A stretch of DNA of 64,000 bases, taken from Candidimonas nitroreducens. Its GTDB lineage: Bacteria; Pseudomonadota; Gammaproteobacteria; Burkholderiales; Burkholderiaceae_B. The DNA lies in NCBI RefSeq assembly GCF_002209565.1, contig NZ_NJIH01000002.1, positions 372,001-436,000 on the forward strand, written 5' to 3'. Every line of letters begins with the position of its first letter. Position 1 is the stretch's first letter. The notes below the pieces were generated by a model. That model had not been told where the DNA came from. It saw nothing but the letters and a program-made list of their open reading frames with translations, and made no database searches. The position numbers and the translations under genes were made by a program. Shown one piece after another: positions 51,222-60,957 of this stretch.

Positions 51222-51520
51222 GGCCTTGTGGGCATAAATACCAGACACTAGCCCTGCCAGATCGTGCGCGCGCCGTATCGCCTCGGGAGCCGTGGGCACC
51301 TGGTTTCGCAGCCGACCCTTAGCGCGACATCGTCTCCGATGGCGTAGCGCACCGCACGCGCCGGAAGAAACAAAAAACGCACATACGAAAAAGGCGCCAG
51401 GCTCGCACAGAGCCGGGCGCCCTACAGGCATAGTCCACTACGCCGGGGGTGCGGGCCGGAGGCGTCGGCACCCTGCCCGCAACGGCCCCAAAGCCGTCTA
51501 CAAGCCGCGCATATGGACGA
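51222..51520. other. 299-bp gap between the convergent Nudix and peroxiredoxin genes
   Basis: No gene seen. It holds the terminator at 51388-51421; otherwise nothing recognisable. Confidence 0.7.
51388..51421 (-). terminator. Rho-independent terminator on the peroxiredoxin strand
   Basis: GGCGCC-A-GGCTC (51393-51404) pairs with GAGCC-G-GGCGCC (51410-51421), loop GCACA, one mismatch. On the minus strand it is followed by five T (51392-51388). It is about 100 bp after the peroxiredoxin stop. Confidence 0.85.
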
Positions 51521-52162
51521 TTACAGATTGGGCTGGGGCGTGGTGCGCAGGTACGGGCGCACTTCCTTGTAGCCCTTGGGGAATTTTTCCTTCAGGGTAG
51601 CTTCGTCCTTGATCGCCGGGGAGATGATGACGTCTTCGCCGAATTCCCAGTTCACCGGCGTGGCCACGCTGTAGTTGTCGGTAAGCTGCAGCGAATCGAT
51701 GACACGCAGGATCTCGTTGAAGTTGCGGCCGGTGCTGGCGGGGTACGTGATGGTCAGGCGAACCTTTTTGGCCGGATCGATGACGAACACCGAGCGCACC
51801 GTAGCGGTGACGCTGGCGTTGGGATGGATCATGTCGTACAGCGTCGACACCTTACGGTCGGAATCGGCCAGAATCGGGTAGTTCACCGTGGTGCTTTGGG
51901 TGTCGTTGATGTCTACGATCCAGTCGTTGTGCGACTTGGCGCTGTCCACCGACAGGGCCAGCACTTTGACATTGCGCTTGGCGAACTCGTCGGCCAGCTT
52001 GGCCGTGTAGCCCAGCTCGGTGGTGCAGACAGGGGTGAAATCGGCGGGATGCGAAAACAGCACGCCCCACTTGTCGCCCAAGTACTCGTGGAACTTGATC
52101 TTGCCGATGGAAGAATCCTGCTCGAAATCGGGGGCGGTATCGCCCAGACGCAAAGTCGTCAT
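51521..52162 (-). CDS. 1-Cys peroxiredoxin
   Basis: 213 residues from MTTLRLGDTAPDFE (52162). Prx6-type thiol peroxidase: peroxidatic Cys46 in HPADFTPVCTTE is the only cysteine in the protein, so no resolving cysteine exists and an outside thiol must recycle it. The long C-terminal dimer domain (VATPVNWEFGEDVIISP) is present. The 35-codon longer frame is not supported. Likely role is reduction of hydrogen peroxide and alkyl hydroperoxides. Confidence 0.95.
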   Translation of the reverse strand: MTTLRLGDTAPDFEQDSSIGKIKFHEYLGDKWGVLFSHPADFTPVCTTELGYTAKLADEFAKRNVKVLALSVDSAKSHNDWIVDINDTQSTTVNYPILADSDRKVSTLYDMIHPNASVTATVRSVFVIDPAKKVRLTITYPASTGRNFNEILRVIDSLQLTDNYSVATPVNWEFGEDVIISPAIKDEATLKEKFPKGYKEVRPYLRTTPQPNL

Positions 52163-52315
52163 ATTAAGCTCTCTTGACAGTCGTTCAAACGAATGACGTG
52201 CCCATATGCCCGCGCCGCGCAACCGCCGCGCGCTATATAAGCACACCATATAAAGGTTGGAACTCAAATTGTGTCAGCAAAGCCTACGGTACGGAAATAC
52301 CGTTTATGAATATCC

Positions 52316-54142
52316 TTATTCGGCGTTTTCCGCGGCCCGGGCGTAGCGCGCCGCAACGCCGCCTTCCAGTATCGATGCCGACAGCGCCTGCGCGCGCGGC
52401 AGCAGGTGCGCCGCGTAAAACACCGCCGTGGCCAGCTTGCGGGCATGGAACGGCTCGGCATCGCCGTCTTGCAGGCGGGCGACGCATGCCAGTGCCGCGC
52501 GTGCCATCTGCCAGCCGGCCAAAGTAAGGCCAGCCAGCATCAGGTAGGGTACGCTGCCCAGGAATACTGCGCGCTGATCCTCGCGCGCGTGGGCCACGAT
52601 ATAGGCCACGGCCTGCTCATAGGCCTCGACCGCCGCCGCCAGCCGGCGCGCGATCAAGGCCAGGCCAGCGCCATGTTCGCCGGCCTCGGCCTGGCGCGCC
52701 TCGAGTTGCGCAACCGTGGCGCGCACCTGCTCGGCCAAGGCGCCGGCCACCGCGCCCGCGTCGCGCAAGGTCTTGCGTCCGACGAAATCGTTGGCCTGGA
52801 TCGCCGTCGTGCCTTCGTAGATGGGCAGAATGCGCGCATCGCGGTAATACTGCGCGGCCCCGGTTTCTTCGATGAAGCCCATGCCGCCGTGCACCTGTAT
52901 GCCCAGGGACGCGACCTCTACCGCGCTCTCGGTGGAAAAGCCCTTGACCACGGGGACCAGGAAGTCATAGACGGCCTGGTGGCGCGCACGCGCCTGCGGG
53001 TCGGCGGCATGGCGCGCGCGATCGCATTCGCCCGCGGCCACGTAGGCCAGTGCACGCGCGCCCTCGGTCAGCGCGCGCATGGTCATCAGCATGCGCTGCA
53101 CGTCGGGATGATGGACGATCGCCACCGGGCCGTCCGAACCTTCCAGCGCGCGCCCCTGCAGGCGCTCGGCGGCATAGGCGCCGGCCTGCTGCAGGGCGCG
53201 CTCGGCCAGCGCAATGCCCTGTATGCCCACCGCGAAACGCGCGGCGTTCATCATGATGAACATGTATTCCAGGCCGCGGTTTTCTTCGCCGATCAGGTAG
53301 CCGACGGCGCCCGGCCCGGCCTCGCCCTGCCCGGAACCATACAACAGCACCGCGGTCGGGCTGCCATGTATGCCCAGCTTGTGTTCGAGCGAGGCGCACC
53401 ACACGTCGTTGCGCTTGCCCAGCGTGCCGTCGTCATTGAGCAGGAACTTGGGCACGAGGAACAGCGAAATGCCCTTGACGCCGGCCGGCGCCTGCGGCGT
53501 GCGGGCCAGCACCAGGTGCACGATGTTCTCGGCCAGATCGTGCTCGCCGTAGGTGATGAAGATTTTCTGCCCGGACAGCCGGTAGCTGCCGTCGTCCTGC
53601 CCGACGGCGCGGGTCTGAACCAGGGCGAGGTCGGAGCCGGCTTGCGGCTCGGTGAGGTTCATGGTGCCGGTCCAGCGGCCCTCCAGCATGGGCGGGATGT
53701 ACAGGTCTTGCTGGGCCTGGCTGCCCACCATCGCCAGGGCTTCGATCACGCCGTCGGTCAGCAGTGGACACAGCGAGAACGCCAGGTTGGCGGAGTTGAT
53801 GTTCTCGCCGGTGGCGGCGGCCACCAGCTTGGGCAGGCCCTGGCCGCCCCAGCGCGGCTCGTGCTGCAAGCCTTGCCAGCCGCCGGCCGCGAATTCACGG
53901 AATGCTTCCTGGAAGCCGGGAGAGGTACGCACTTTGCCGTCGTCCCAGGCGGCCGGCGTGGTGTCGCCGGCGCGGTTCAGCGGCGCCACGGCCTGTTCGA
54001 CGAAGCGCCCGTTCTCTTCGAGCACGGCGTCGACCAGTTCACTATTGACCTCTTCGAAGCCGGGCAGCGCCAGCACGTCATCCAGGCCGGCCAGCTCACG
54101 GAATACGAAACGGATGTCCTGTGTGGGGGCACGATAGTTCAT
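52316..54142 (-). CDS. Acyl-CoA dehydrogenase (DmdC/large ACAD type)
   Basis: 608 residues, longer than classical ~380-residue ACADs because of an N-terminal extension (PTQDIRFVFRELAGLDDVL) and a C-terminal helical domain. The FAD-binding and catalytic core holds NLTEPQAGSDLA, GQKIFITYGEHD, the catalytic-base region YRDARILPIYEGTTAIQAND and VHGGMGFIEE. This branch is often named 3-methylmercaptopropionyl-CoA dehydrogenase (DmdC) but serves many short or branched acyl-CoAs; the substrate here is open. It is a single gene, with no electron-transfer flavoprotein nearby. Confidence 0.9.
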   Translation of the reverse strand: MNYRAPTQDIRFVFRELAGLDDVLALPGFEEVNSELVDAVLEENGRFVEQAVAPLNRAGDTTPAAWDDGKVRTSPGFQEAFREFAAGGWQGLQHEPRWGGQGLPKLVAAATGENINSANLAFSLCPLLTDGVIEALAMVGSQAQQDLYIPPMLEGRWTGTMNLTEPQAGSDLALVQTRAVGQDDGSYRLSGQKIFITYGEHDLAENIVHLVLARTPQAPAGVKGISLFLVPKFLLNDDGTLGKRNDVWCASLEHKLGIHGSPTAVLLYGSGQGEAGPGAVGYLIGEENRGLEYMFIMMNAARFAVGIQGIALAERALQQAGAYAAERLQGRALEGSDGPVAIVHHPDVQRMLMTMRALTEGARALAYVAAGECDRARHAADPQARARHQAVYDFLVPVVKGFSTESAVEVASLGIQVHGGMGFIEETGAAQYYRDARILPIYEGTTAIQANDFVGRKTLRDAGAVAGALAEQVRATVAQLEARQAEAGEHGAGLALIARRLAAAVEAYEQAVAYIVAHAREDQRAVFLGSVPYLMLAGLTLAGWQMARAALACVARLQDGDAEPFHARKLATAVFYAAHLLPRAQALSASILEGGVAARYARAAENAE

Positions 54143-54625
54143 GGAGTCTCCATAGCGATGTAGCTATCGCGGCTGGGCCGCGGCCGAGCGAGGCGATGCC
54201 GAAGCTTTGAGAATAGCAGCTATCGAGCGTGGATGGGGGACGTGGAGCGCGGGGGCAGGAGGCCATGAAGCGTCACGGTGCGGGATTCTTGATCCGCTGG
54301 CGGATTTGCTATTTATGCGTCGTCGGCCGGGTTCTTGATCCGCGGCCTAGAACGGGGTGTCTCCTTCCGGTTCGATGGCCCACTCACCTCCAGGCACCCC
54401 GTTCTCTCCGCTCGGTTTGTAGACGAGTGGACGGCGTTTGGCTCTTGTAGGGTGCCGGTTTTTTGTTTTTCGATCCGCCGGCCGCTCCCGCTGCAGGCGG
54501 GTGAGAGCCTGGTATCAGCTTGTCGCACCGGATAGGGGCTCGCACAGCCACGGCCATCGGCTGTGGCCACTTTCCAAATTCCGTGACTGGCTTCACGCTG
54601 CGAGCACGGCATATACAGGCTCAAG
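54143..54625. other. 483-bp gap with dispersed element, upstream of the acyl-CoA dehydrogenase
   Basis: Contains the second copy of the dispersed element (54311-54417), a repeated short stretch TTCTTGATCCGC (near 54288 and 54331) and a GTTTTTTGTTTTTC run around 54462. No plausible coding frame. Confidence 0.65.
54311..54417 (-). repeat. Dispersed ~105-bp element, copy B
   Basis: Reverse-complement partner of 44599-44706. The stem arms AGAACGGGGT (54349-54358) and ACCCCGTTCT (54396-54405) are unchanged between copies, while the loop differs at several positions and lacks 3 nt. It sits between two minus-strand genes. Confidence 0.85.
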
Positions 54626-56035
54626 TCAATAACGAATGGTCAGGAGGCGCTCTTCCATCATTTCCTTGATCGCATAACGCGGGCCTTCGCGGCCAAAGCC
54701 ACTGTCCTTGACGCCGCCAAACGGCATCACGTCGACTCTTGCCGAAGACGCTTCATTGATGTGAACGGCACCGAAACGCAACTTTCGCCCAGCCGACAGC
54801 GCAATGCCGACATTGGATGTGAACAAGCCCGCCGCAAGCCCGAACGGCGTCGCATTCGCTGCGTCATAAGCCTGCTGCAAGTCGTCGAATTCGTTCAAAC
54901 ACATCACGGGCGCGAAGATTTCTTGGCACATTACCTTCATGTCGTCTCTGACGTTTGCCAACAAGGTGGGCGCAAGCACGGCTCCTGTGCGAGTGCCGCC
55001 ACATAGAACCTCGGCGCCGGCCGCCTGGGCCTCAAGAATCCAGTCCAAGGCTCTTTGCGCATGCTCGACCGACAGCATCGGGCCGACAATGGTCTCTGGC
55101 TTTGACGGATCCCCATACGGCAGGCTGCGCACCGCCGCCACAAGCTGTTTCGTAAAGTCGGATGCGATGCCGCGTTGCACATAAAGGCGCTGCACCGATG
55201 TGCAAACCTGCCCGGCCTTTCGAAAACCGGCCGACACGCACTTGGCGACAGCCGCGCGCAAGTCCGCATCCTCGCAAACGATCGTACTGGCGATGCTGCC
55301 GAGTTCCAACTGAGTCCGACGCAAGCCGGCACCAGCCTGGATTTCCTTGCCAACGCGGGTACTCCCGGTGAAGGCATAGAAAGCAATACGCGGATCAGCC
55401 ACGAGCGCACGACCGATCTGCGGCCCGCCATGCAGCAGCGTTATGAGCCCTGGAGGAAGCCCGGCTTCTATCAATACCTTGCACAACTCGACCGACGTCA
55501 GCGGCACGTGCTCCGACGGCTTGAGAATCACCGCGTTGCCGGCAGCGACCGCAGGCGCGACCTTATGAACAACAACGTTGAGCGGCGAATTGAAGGGCGT
55601 AATGGCGCAAACGACCCCTAACGGAACCATTACCGTAAACCCGATCCGGTCTTTCAGCCCTGGCGCCGCGTCCATCGGAACCATCTCTCCAACTACACGG
55701 CGCGCCTCTTCGGCGCAGAGCTGGAGCGTCTGGACTGTGCGGCCGACCTCGTTCTCGACGTCGACGCGCGGGAAACCCGTCTCGGCAGACACGAGGCCCA
55801 TGAATTGCTCTCGACGCTCTTGCACCAGCGCGGCGGCGCGACTGAGTATATGGTATCGGTCGCTCGGAGTAAGCGCGTTCGCGTCAAATGCCGCCTGTGC
55901 TGCCGTGACGGCAGCGGCCACTTGTTCAACGCTGGCCACGGCCATTTTGTCGAGCGCCTCGCCCGAATAGCGGTGCGTCATTTGCTGCTCTGAACTGCCG
56001 TGAACCCACTGCCCGGCGATCAAAAGTTTAGCCAC
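54626..56035 (-). CDS. NAD(P)-dependent aldehyde dehydrogenase of the hydantoinase-type module
   Basis: 469 residues, ALDH superfamily. Oxyanion Asn in TPFNSPLNVV, general base in the unusual LELGSIAST (family norm LELGGN.P), and catalytic Cys in KAGQVCTSVQR. It resembles the lactaldehyde/GapN-like ALDH branch, with no clear substrate. It is the last gene after gntR, hyuB and hyuA on the same strand, but separated from hyuA by 212 bp with a palindrome and a direct repeat, so it may have its own promoter. It may oxidise an aldehyde freed by the amidase step. Confidence 0.85.
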   Translation of the reverse strand: MAKLLIAGQWVHGSSEQQMTHRYSGEALDKMAVASVEQVAAAVTAAQAAFDANALTPSDRYHILSRAAALVQERREQFMGLVSAETGFPRVDVENEVGRTVQTLQLCAEEARRVVGEMVPMDAAPGLKDRIGFTVMVPLGVVCAITPFNSPLNVVVHKVAPAVAAGNAVILKPSEHVPLTSVELCKVLIEAGLPPGLITLLHGGPQIGRALVADPRIAFYAFTGSTRVGKEIQAGAGLRRTQLELGSIASTIVCEDADLRAAVAKCVSAGFRKAGQVCTSVQRLYVQRGIASDFTKQLVAAVRSLPYGDPSKPETIVGPMLSVEHAQRALDWILEAQAAGAEVLCGGTRTGAVLAPTLLANVRDDMKVMCQEIFAPVMCLNEFDDLQQAYDAANATPFGLAAGLFTSNVGIALSAGRKLRFGAVHINEASSARVDVMPFGGVKDSGFGREGPRYAIKEMMEERLLTIRY

Positions 56036-56247
56036 GTTGGTTCCTTCGCGTTGGACGCGCTTTTACACGTGTGATTTCCATGGAATCACTTCTTGATTAC
56101 GGACATTGTGATTACGGATATTGCAAGTGTGCAGCGCGGCTTCGATCGCAGAATTGGCGCTTCGCCCACCCACTCGGCGGGCACACCCATCCACGCTCTA
56201 CCGATGCAGCGCTATTTTTTCGCCCCACGCCAATGCATGGCCCGGCC
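56036..56247. other. 212-bp hyuA-ALDH gap with dyad and direct repeat
   Basis: GTGATTTCCATGGAATCAC (56071-56089) is a near-perfect inverted repeat centred on CCATGG. Next to it TGATTACGGACATTG occurs twice in tandem (56094-56108 and 56109-56123, one mismatch). These fit an operator close to the ALDH start codon at 56035, but function is inferred. Confidence 0.55.
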
Positions 56248-58353
56248 TCATGTTGAGGATAAGCCCTGGTACTTAAGTACGAGATTGGAGTAGTCGTCAA
56301 CCTGCCCAGACCAGCCAGGAGGAACGACGGCCGTGCTTTCCTTCTCTTCGACCACCGCCGGCCCTTCCAATGTAAACCCGGGCGCCATGGAATACCGGTC
56401 ATATACCTTGGTGTCGATAAACCCGCCAATCTCGGGAAAGTACGCCGGGCGCGAGCCCTTGAGCGCAGGCTTTGCATCGCCTTCAAGCATCGAATGTGAA
56501 ATGCGAATGTTGCCAGCCGGCCCGGACACCACGACCCGCCATTTCACGGTTTCGATGATCTTCGATTTCTCGACCCGGCCGTACAAACGTTCATACTCCG
56601 CCTCGAACAAATCGACGATCGCGGTGCGCAGCGCGTCATCATTTATGCCCGCGGGAAGCATGACCCCAACCTCGTACCCTTGGCCCGCGTACCGCAGCTC
56701 AACGAAGCGCGTCACGTGCACGGCATCCGGCGCGACCTGGGCCGCACTCAGCAATTGCCTGCCGCGCACTTCCGAGTCGTGAAAAAATTTCTGCACTTCG
56801 TCCAGATTGCAGTCGGACAAATGAGCCACATCGGTGTGGACGAAGTCAAACGCCGTTGGAGCCAGCAGCAGTCCAAGTGCGGACAGGGTGCCGGCCCCCA
56901 AGGCGCAGATGACGGTTTTGATTCCCAAATTGCGCGCAACACGGCACGCGTGGACGGGGCCCGAGCCGCCGAAGGCAAACATCGCGTACTTGCGGGCATC
57001 ACGGCCTTTTTCAAGCAGGTGAGTACGCGCAGCCGCGGCCATGCTTTCGCTTACCACTTCGTGGATGCCCCAGGCGGCTCTTATCGTGTCCACGCTGAGA
57101 GAGCCGGCGAGCCGGCTGATCGCGCCCTGCGCCAGTTCGGTGCCCAGCTGCATTTTTCCACCCAGGAAAAAGCCGCCATCGAGATATCCCAGAGCCAAAT
57201 TCGCGTCCGTGACGGTCGGTTCTGTGCCGCCAAGGCCATAACATGCCGGCCCGGGATTCGACTCCGCGCTATCCGGCCCCACCTTCAATAGCCCGATCTG
57301 GTCAATGCGGGCAATACTCCCGCCACCCGCACCGATCTCGATCATGTCGATCGAAGGGGCCTTGAGAGGGATGCCGCTGCCCTTCTTGAACCTGTGAACC
57401 CGTGCCACCTCGAAATGGTCATAGTTGATAGCCGGCTTGCCGTGGTCGATAACGCAGGCTTTGGCGGTCGTGCCGCCCATGTCGAAAGCAATGAGATTAT
57501 CTATCCCACACAGGGTGCCGTAGTAAGCGGCGGCTATCGCGCCCGCAGCGGGGCCTGACTCGATCAAGCGGATGGGCAATTCACCCGCCTTTTTGAAATC
57601 GGCGGTGGCGCCGGTCGAAAGCATCATGTCACACGCCGGCTTGAGGCCTTGGCGCTTGAGTTCGGCCTCCATTTCCCTAAGGTAGTTTTCGACCCGCGGG
57701 CGAATATACATATTGATGCTGGAAGTCGCAAATCGCGTGAACTCACCGAGATCGGGGCTGATGTCCGATGAACAACTGACGACCAGGTTCGGAAAGGCTT
57801 TCTTGAGAACAGCAACGGCTTGCTGCTCATGCCCCGGCTGAGAATAGGAATGTAAAAAGCACACCAGCAGTGCACGGGCGCCCTTCTCGACCAGATGATT
57901 TCCCGCCGCAATAACCTGATCCTCGTCCAGGGGAGCCAGAACCTTGCCGTCCTTCGTGACGCGTTCGTCAATTTCCACCCGCATATGGGGCGGAATCAAG
58001 GGTTCCGGGTAGTCGATGCCCAAGTCATAGATGTCGTATTTGACCTTTTCCTGAATATCCAGAGTATCGCGGAAGCCTCTGGTGGTCAGCATCCCGACCT
58101 TCGCGCCGCGGCGCGTCAGAATAATATTTGTAGCCACCGTCGTGCCATGCACGAAGGCCTGCAGGTCTTGCGCGCTATGGCCATTATTTTTAAGAATGTC
58201 TTCGGTTCCGGCCAACACACCTTGAGACGGATCTTCTCCTGTCGTCAGGCTTTTGCCGATGTGTACCTGGCCATCTGAAGAAACCATCAGGAAGTCAGTG
58301 AATGTCCCGCCCACATCAACGCCAAGCTTGATGCCGGATTTATCTATGCTCAT
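56248..58353 (-). CDS. hyuA: Hydantoinase/oxoprolinase family protein, subunit A
   Basis: 701 residues, ATP-dependent HyuA type. The N-terminal phosphate-binding GVDVGGTFTDFLM (residues 10-22) is followed by ASKF-like sugar-kinase-fold segments, NLIAFDMGGTTAKACVIDHG and FAFGGSGPVHA. With HyuB it forms N-methylhydantoinase, 5-oxoprolinase or related ATP-driven amide hydrolases; acetophenone/acetone carboxylases share the fold. The natural substrate cannot be told. It begins 23 bp after hyuB. Confidence 0.92.
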   Translation of the reverse strand: MSIDKSGIKLGVDVGGTFTDFLMVSSDGQVHIGKSLTTGEDPSQGVLAGTEDILKNNGHSAQDLQAFVHGTTVATNIILTRRGAKVGMLTTRGFRDTLDIQEKVKYDIYDLGIDYPEPLIPPHMRVEIDERVTKDGKVLAPLDEDQVIAAGNHLVEKGARALLVCFLHSYSQPGHEQQAVAVLKKAFPNLVVSCSSDISPDLGEFTRFATSSINMYIRPRVENYLREMEAELKRQGLKPACDMMLSTGATADFKKAGELPIRLIESGPAAGAIAAAYYGTLCGIDNLIAFDMGGTTAKACVIDHGKPAINYDHFEVARVHRFKKGSGIPLKAPSIDMIEIGAGGGSIARIDQIGLLKVGPDSAESNPGPACYGLGGTEPTVTDANLALGYLDGGFFLGGKMQLGTELAQGAISRLAGSLSVDTIRAAWGIHEVVSESMAAAARTHLLEKGRDARKYAMFAFGGSGPVHACRVARNLGIKTVICALGAGTLSALGLLLAPTAFDFVHTDVAHLSDCNLDEVQKFFHDSEVRGRQLLSAAQVAPDAVHVTRFVELRYAGQGYEVGVMLPAGINDDALRTAIVDLFEAEYERLYGRVEKSKIIETVKWRVVVSGPAGNIRISHSMLEGDAKPALKGSRPAYFPEIGGFIDTKVYDRYSMAPGFTLEGPAVVEEKESTAVVPPGWSGQVDDYSNLVLKYQGLSST

Positions 58354-58376
58354 GTCAGTATCTCGGGTTAGGTTGA

Positions 58377-60077
58377 TCAGGCGTACACCGCACGCAGCTC
58401 AGCCGTTTCTTCGACGTCGATCTGCATAGTTTGCGGATCGATCTTCACTCCATACACATCACGGGCCGCATCGACGGAAACCCAGCCATTCAATACATCG
58501 CTCAAGACCGCTTCCGGCGCCCTTAGGCGTGGCTCCCCCACCCCGCCGCCTCCTGCAGTCTTGAAAACAATCCGCTCGTTGGGCGCGAGTTCATGGATTT
58601 TGTGGGGATCGAGTATGGTGCCGTCGGCCCGGCCCACATAGCCCCGAGAACCGGGCAAGCCACCCTCGAGGCCTTCGGCGGGGTTTTCAATGCGTTCGCA
58701 CCTGAGCGAAGCCATCATCGTCGTGCCCGACACGTTTTCCGCCTCGAATTCAAAACCCATACCACCCCGATACTGGCCGGGGCCGCCCCCATCTTTCACC
58801 AGGCACCAGCGGCGGATCAGCAACGGAAAGCGATGCTCTTGAATTTCCACGGGAACGTTGACAATCACACTGGGGAAATCGATGGCGGAAATGCCATCTT
58901 TGTCTTGCCTTGCACCCATGCCGCCGGTCATCATCGGCGTGTGGGATATATGCCGCCCGTCTGGCTCGGAATACTTGAAAGAAGAGCACCAAAGCGGGGC
59001 AGAACCGCTATCCGCAATCACTTTTTCAGGAATCATCTTTGCCAATGCGCGCATCACCGGAATCGGCAGGAACTTGCCTATCTGGGAACGCGCGGCGACC
59101 GGCGCCGGATAAACGGGGTTGACGATCGTGCGCTCTGGCGCATTGATCTTGATAGGCCGGGTGCAACCCTCGTTGTTGGGGATTTGCGGCGCAATGACAC
59201 ACTTGATCGTATAGACGGTATAAGCGTAGGTGTAATTCAACACCGAGTTGATCGCCCATCTCGACTGCGCATCCGTGCCGGTGAAGTCAGCGAAAATCTC
59301 ATCTCCCTTGACCGTGAGAGTGACTTTGATCTTGACCTCCTCTTCCACGCCATAGGTAATGGATTCATGGGAATAGCTACCGTCCGGAATCGCCGAAATT
59401 GCCTTGCGCATCGCTATCTCGGAACGATCCTGAATTGCCGTGGCAAGTTCATTGAAATCGTCGATATTGCTTTCTTTCATGAACTCCACCAAGCGGCGCG
59501 AGCACACCTCGTTGGAGGCCACCTGGGCATGTATGTCGCCCATCACCTGGTCGGACATACGCACGTTCTGTTCGATCATGCGATAAATGTCTACCTTGGG
59601 AACGCCTTTTTCGTGCAGCTTGAGTATGGGAATCTGAATCCCTTCTTCGTAAATCGAAGCGGCCTGCGTACCCATGCCACGCCCGCCAATGTCGGCCACG
59701 TTAGCGGCATTGGCTGCGAACGCAACCACTCTTCCGCCAAACCAGATCGGGGTAATGATGACGACGTCGTTCAAATGCCCGATCGCGATCCATGGGTTAT
59801 TGGTGATCAGCACGTCACCCTGCTCGAGCTTTTCGATCGGGTATTCCTTCAGGCATTCGCGCACCGTATAAGGCATGGTCGCAGCGAATGCGGGCAAACT
59901 ATGCGGCGCCTGCGCGAGCAATTGCCCGGTTGAGTCCGTCATGGTGCAGGTAAAATCGCGCGAATCGCGCACGATGGCAGAGTAGCACGTGCGCAAAAGC
60001 GTAGTCGCAGCTTCTTCAATAATGGAAATCAGCTTACTGTTGATAACTTCGAGCGAGACTGAATCAAATCGAGCCAT
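58377..60077 (-). CDS. hyuB: Hydantoinase/oxoprolinase family protein, subunit B
   Basis: 566 residues, HyuB type. It carries NNPWIAIGHLNDVVIITPIW, RGMGTQAASIYEEGIQIP, FADFTGTDAQSRWAINSVLNY (in part) and the C-terminal glycine-rich TAGGGGVGEPRLR. It works with HyuA in the ATP-dependent hydrolysis of a cyclic or linear amide. It lies 81 bp after the regulator gene and before hyuA; all are on the minus strand. Confidence 0.92.
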   Translation of the reverse strand: MARFDSVSLEVINSKLISIIEEAATTLLRTCYSAIVRDSRDFTCTMTDSTGQLLAQAPHSLPAFAATMPYTVRECLKEYPIEKLEQGDVLITNNPWIAIGHLNDVVIITPIWFGGRVVAFAANAANVADIGGRGMGTQAASIYEEGIQIPILKLHEKGVPKVDIYRMIEQNVRMSDQVMGDIHAQVASNEVCSRRLVEFMKESNIDDFNELATAIQDRSEIAMRKAISAIPDGSYSHESITYGVEEEVKIKVTLTVKGDEIFADFTGTDAQSRWAINSVLNYTYAYTVYTIKCVIAPQIPNNEGCTRPIKINAPERTIVNPVYPAPVAARSQIGKFLPIPVMRALAKMIPEKVIADSGSAPLWCSSFKYSEPDGRHISHTPMMTGGMGARQDKDGISAIDFPSVIVNVPVEIQEHRFPLLIRRWCLVKDGGGPGQYRGGMGFEFEAENVSGTTMMASLRCERIENPAEGLEGGLPGSRGYVGRADGTILDPHKIHELAPNERIVFKTAGGGGVGEPRLRAPEAVLSDVLNGWVSVDAARDVYGVKIDPQTMQIDVEETAELRAVYA

Positions 60078-60158
60078 AAGATTCTCCTGCCTGTTGGAAT
60101 GTTCTGATCTATGTTCTGCCCGATAAGATCGAGCGGATTGGATATTGTTGGATTGTCT

Positions 60159-60887
60159 TCAATGCGGCCTGGGATAAAGATCTATCTTGTATTGATACTT
60201 TTTCGGGTTGTACACGGCCACGACAACCGAAATTGGCCTGGAGTCCGAAATCAGATACGTCCTGACAACCTCGAGAATGGGCGTACCCTTTTCCACATTC
60301 AGGCACCGGGCAATTTCGGAACTGGCAAGAATCGGAGCGATGGTTTGCTCTGCCTTTTCCACCCGCACGTTCAGAAGAATTTCCGCCGCGTTGATCGGCA
60401 CTACCGATTCCCTTACCGCCTGCTGAATCTGCACACCAATGTCAGCCGGGAAATACATCCGCGAATGGGAAAAAACATCGCCCGCAGAAGCGTGAAGGGA
60501 TTCAAAGCAGATGACATCGCTATCTGACTGGAAGCGTTCCGCCACCACGTCAGGCGGCGATACAATTTCAGTCCCCAACAGCTGCCTGGTCGATTTCTCA
60601 ACCGGCGCGAGCATCTCTTCGAGCGAGCCAGTCAGCCTGACGGCCTTGGACGGCTGTGTGCGGTCGGACACAAAGCTTCCGACGCCACGCTTGCGATGGA
60701 TCATGCCATCCCTCACCAAGGCATCCAGCGCCTTCCCAACCGTAATCCGGCTGACCGAGAACTCAGCGCACAATTGCGCTTCGCTGGGCAGCGAATCACG
60801 CGGCTTCAACTCTCCATTTAATATTCTCGATCTCAGTTTTTGCTGAATCTGAAAATAAAGAGGCGTCGGCTCTAAAGTTAATTCCAT
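60159..60887 (-). CDS. GntR-family (HutC-type) regulator of the hydantoinase module
   Basis: 242 residues from MELTLEPTPLYFQIQQKL (60887), the family start, with GGAAT upstream; an extra 14 codons to 60929 are possible. The N-terminal GntR winged HTH (LPSEAQLCAEFSVSRITVGKALDALVRDGMI, in part) is followed by a UTRA effector domain (about 90-235). Lying between the ABC genes and hyuB, it probably represses both in the absence of substrate. The palindrome TTGACATGTCAA lies 71-82 bp upstream of the start. Confidence 0.9.
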   Translation of the reverse strand: MELTLEPTPLYFQIQQKLRSRILNGELKPRDSLPSEAQLCAEFSVSRITVGKALDALVRDGMIHRKRGVGSFVSDRTQPSKAVRLTGSLEEMLAPVEKSTRQLLGTEIVSPPDVVAERFQSDSDVICFESLHASAGDVFSHSRMYFPADIGVQIQQAVRESVVPINAAEILLNVRVEKAEQTIAPILASSEIARCLNVEKGTPILEVVRTYLISDSRPISVVVAVYNPKKYQYKIDLYPRPH

Positions 60888-60957
60888 GCGGGCGATTCCT
60901 TGTTTTCCAAACGTATAGCCTTGAATCATGTAGCATTCGAGTTGTCATGATAGCATG

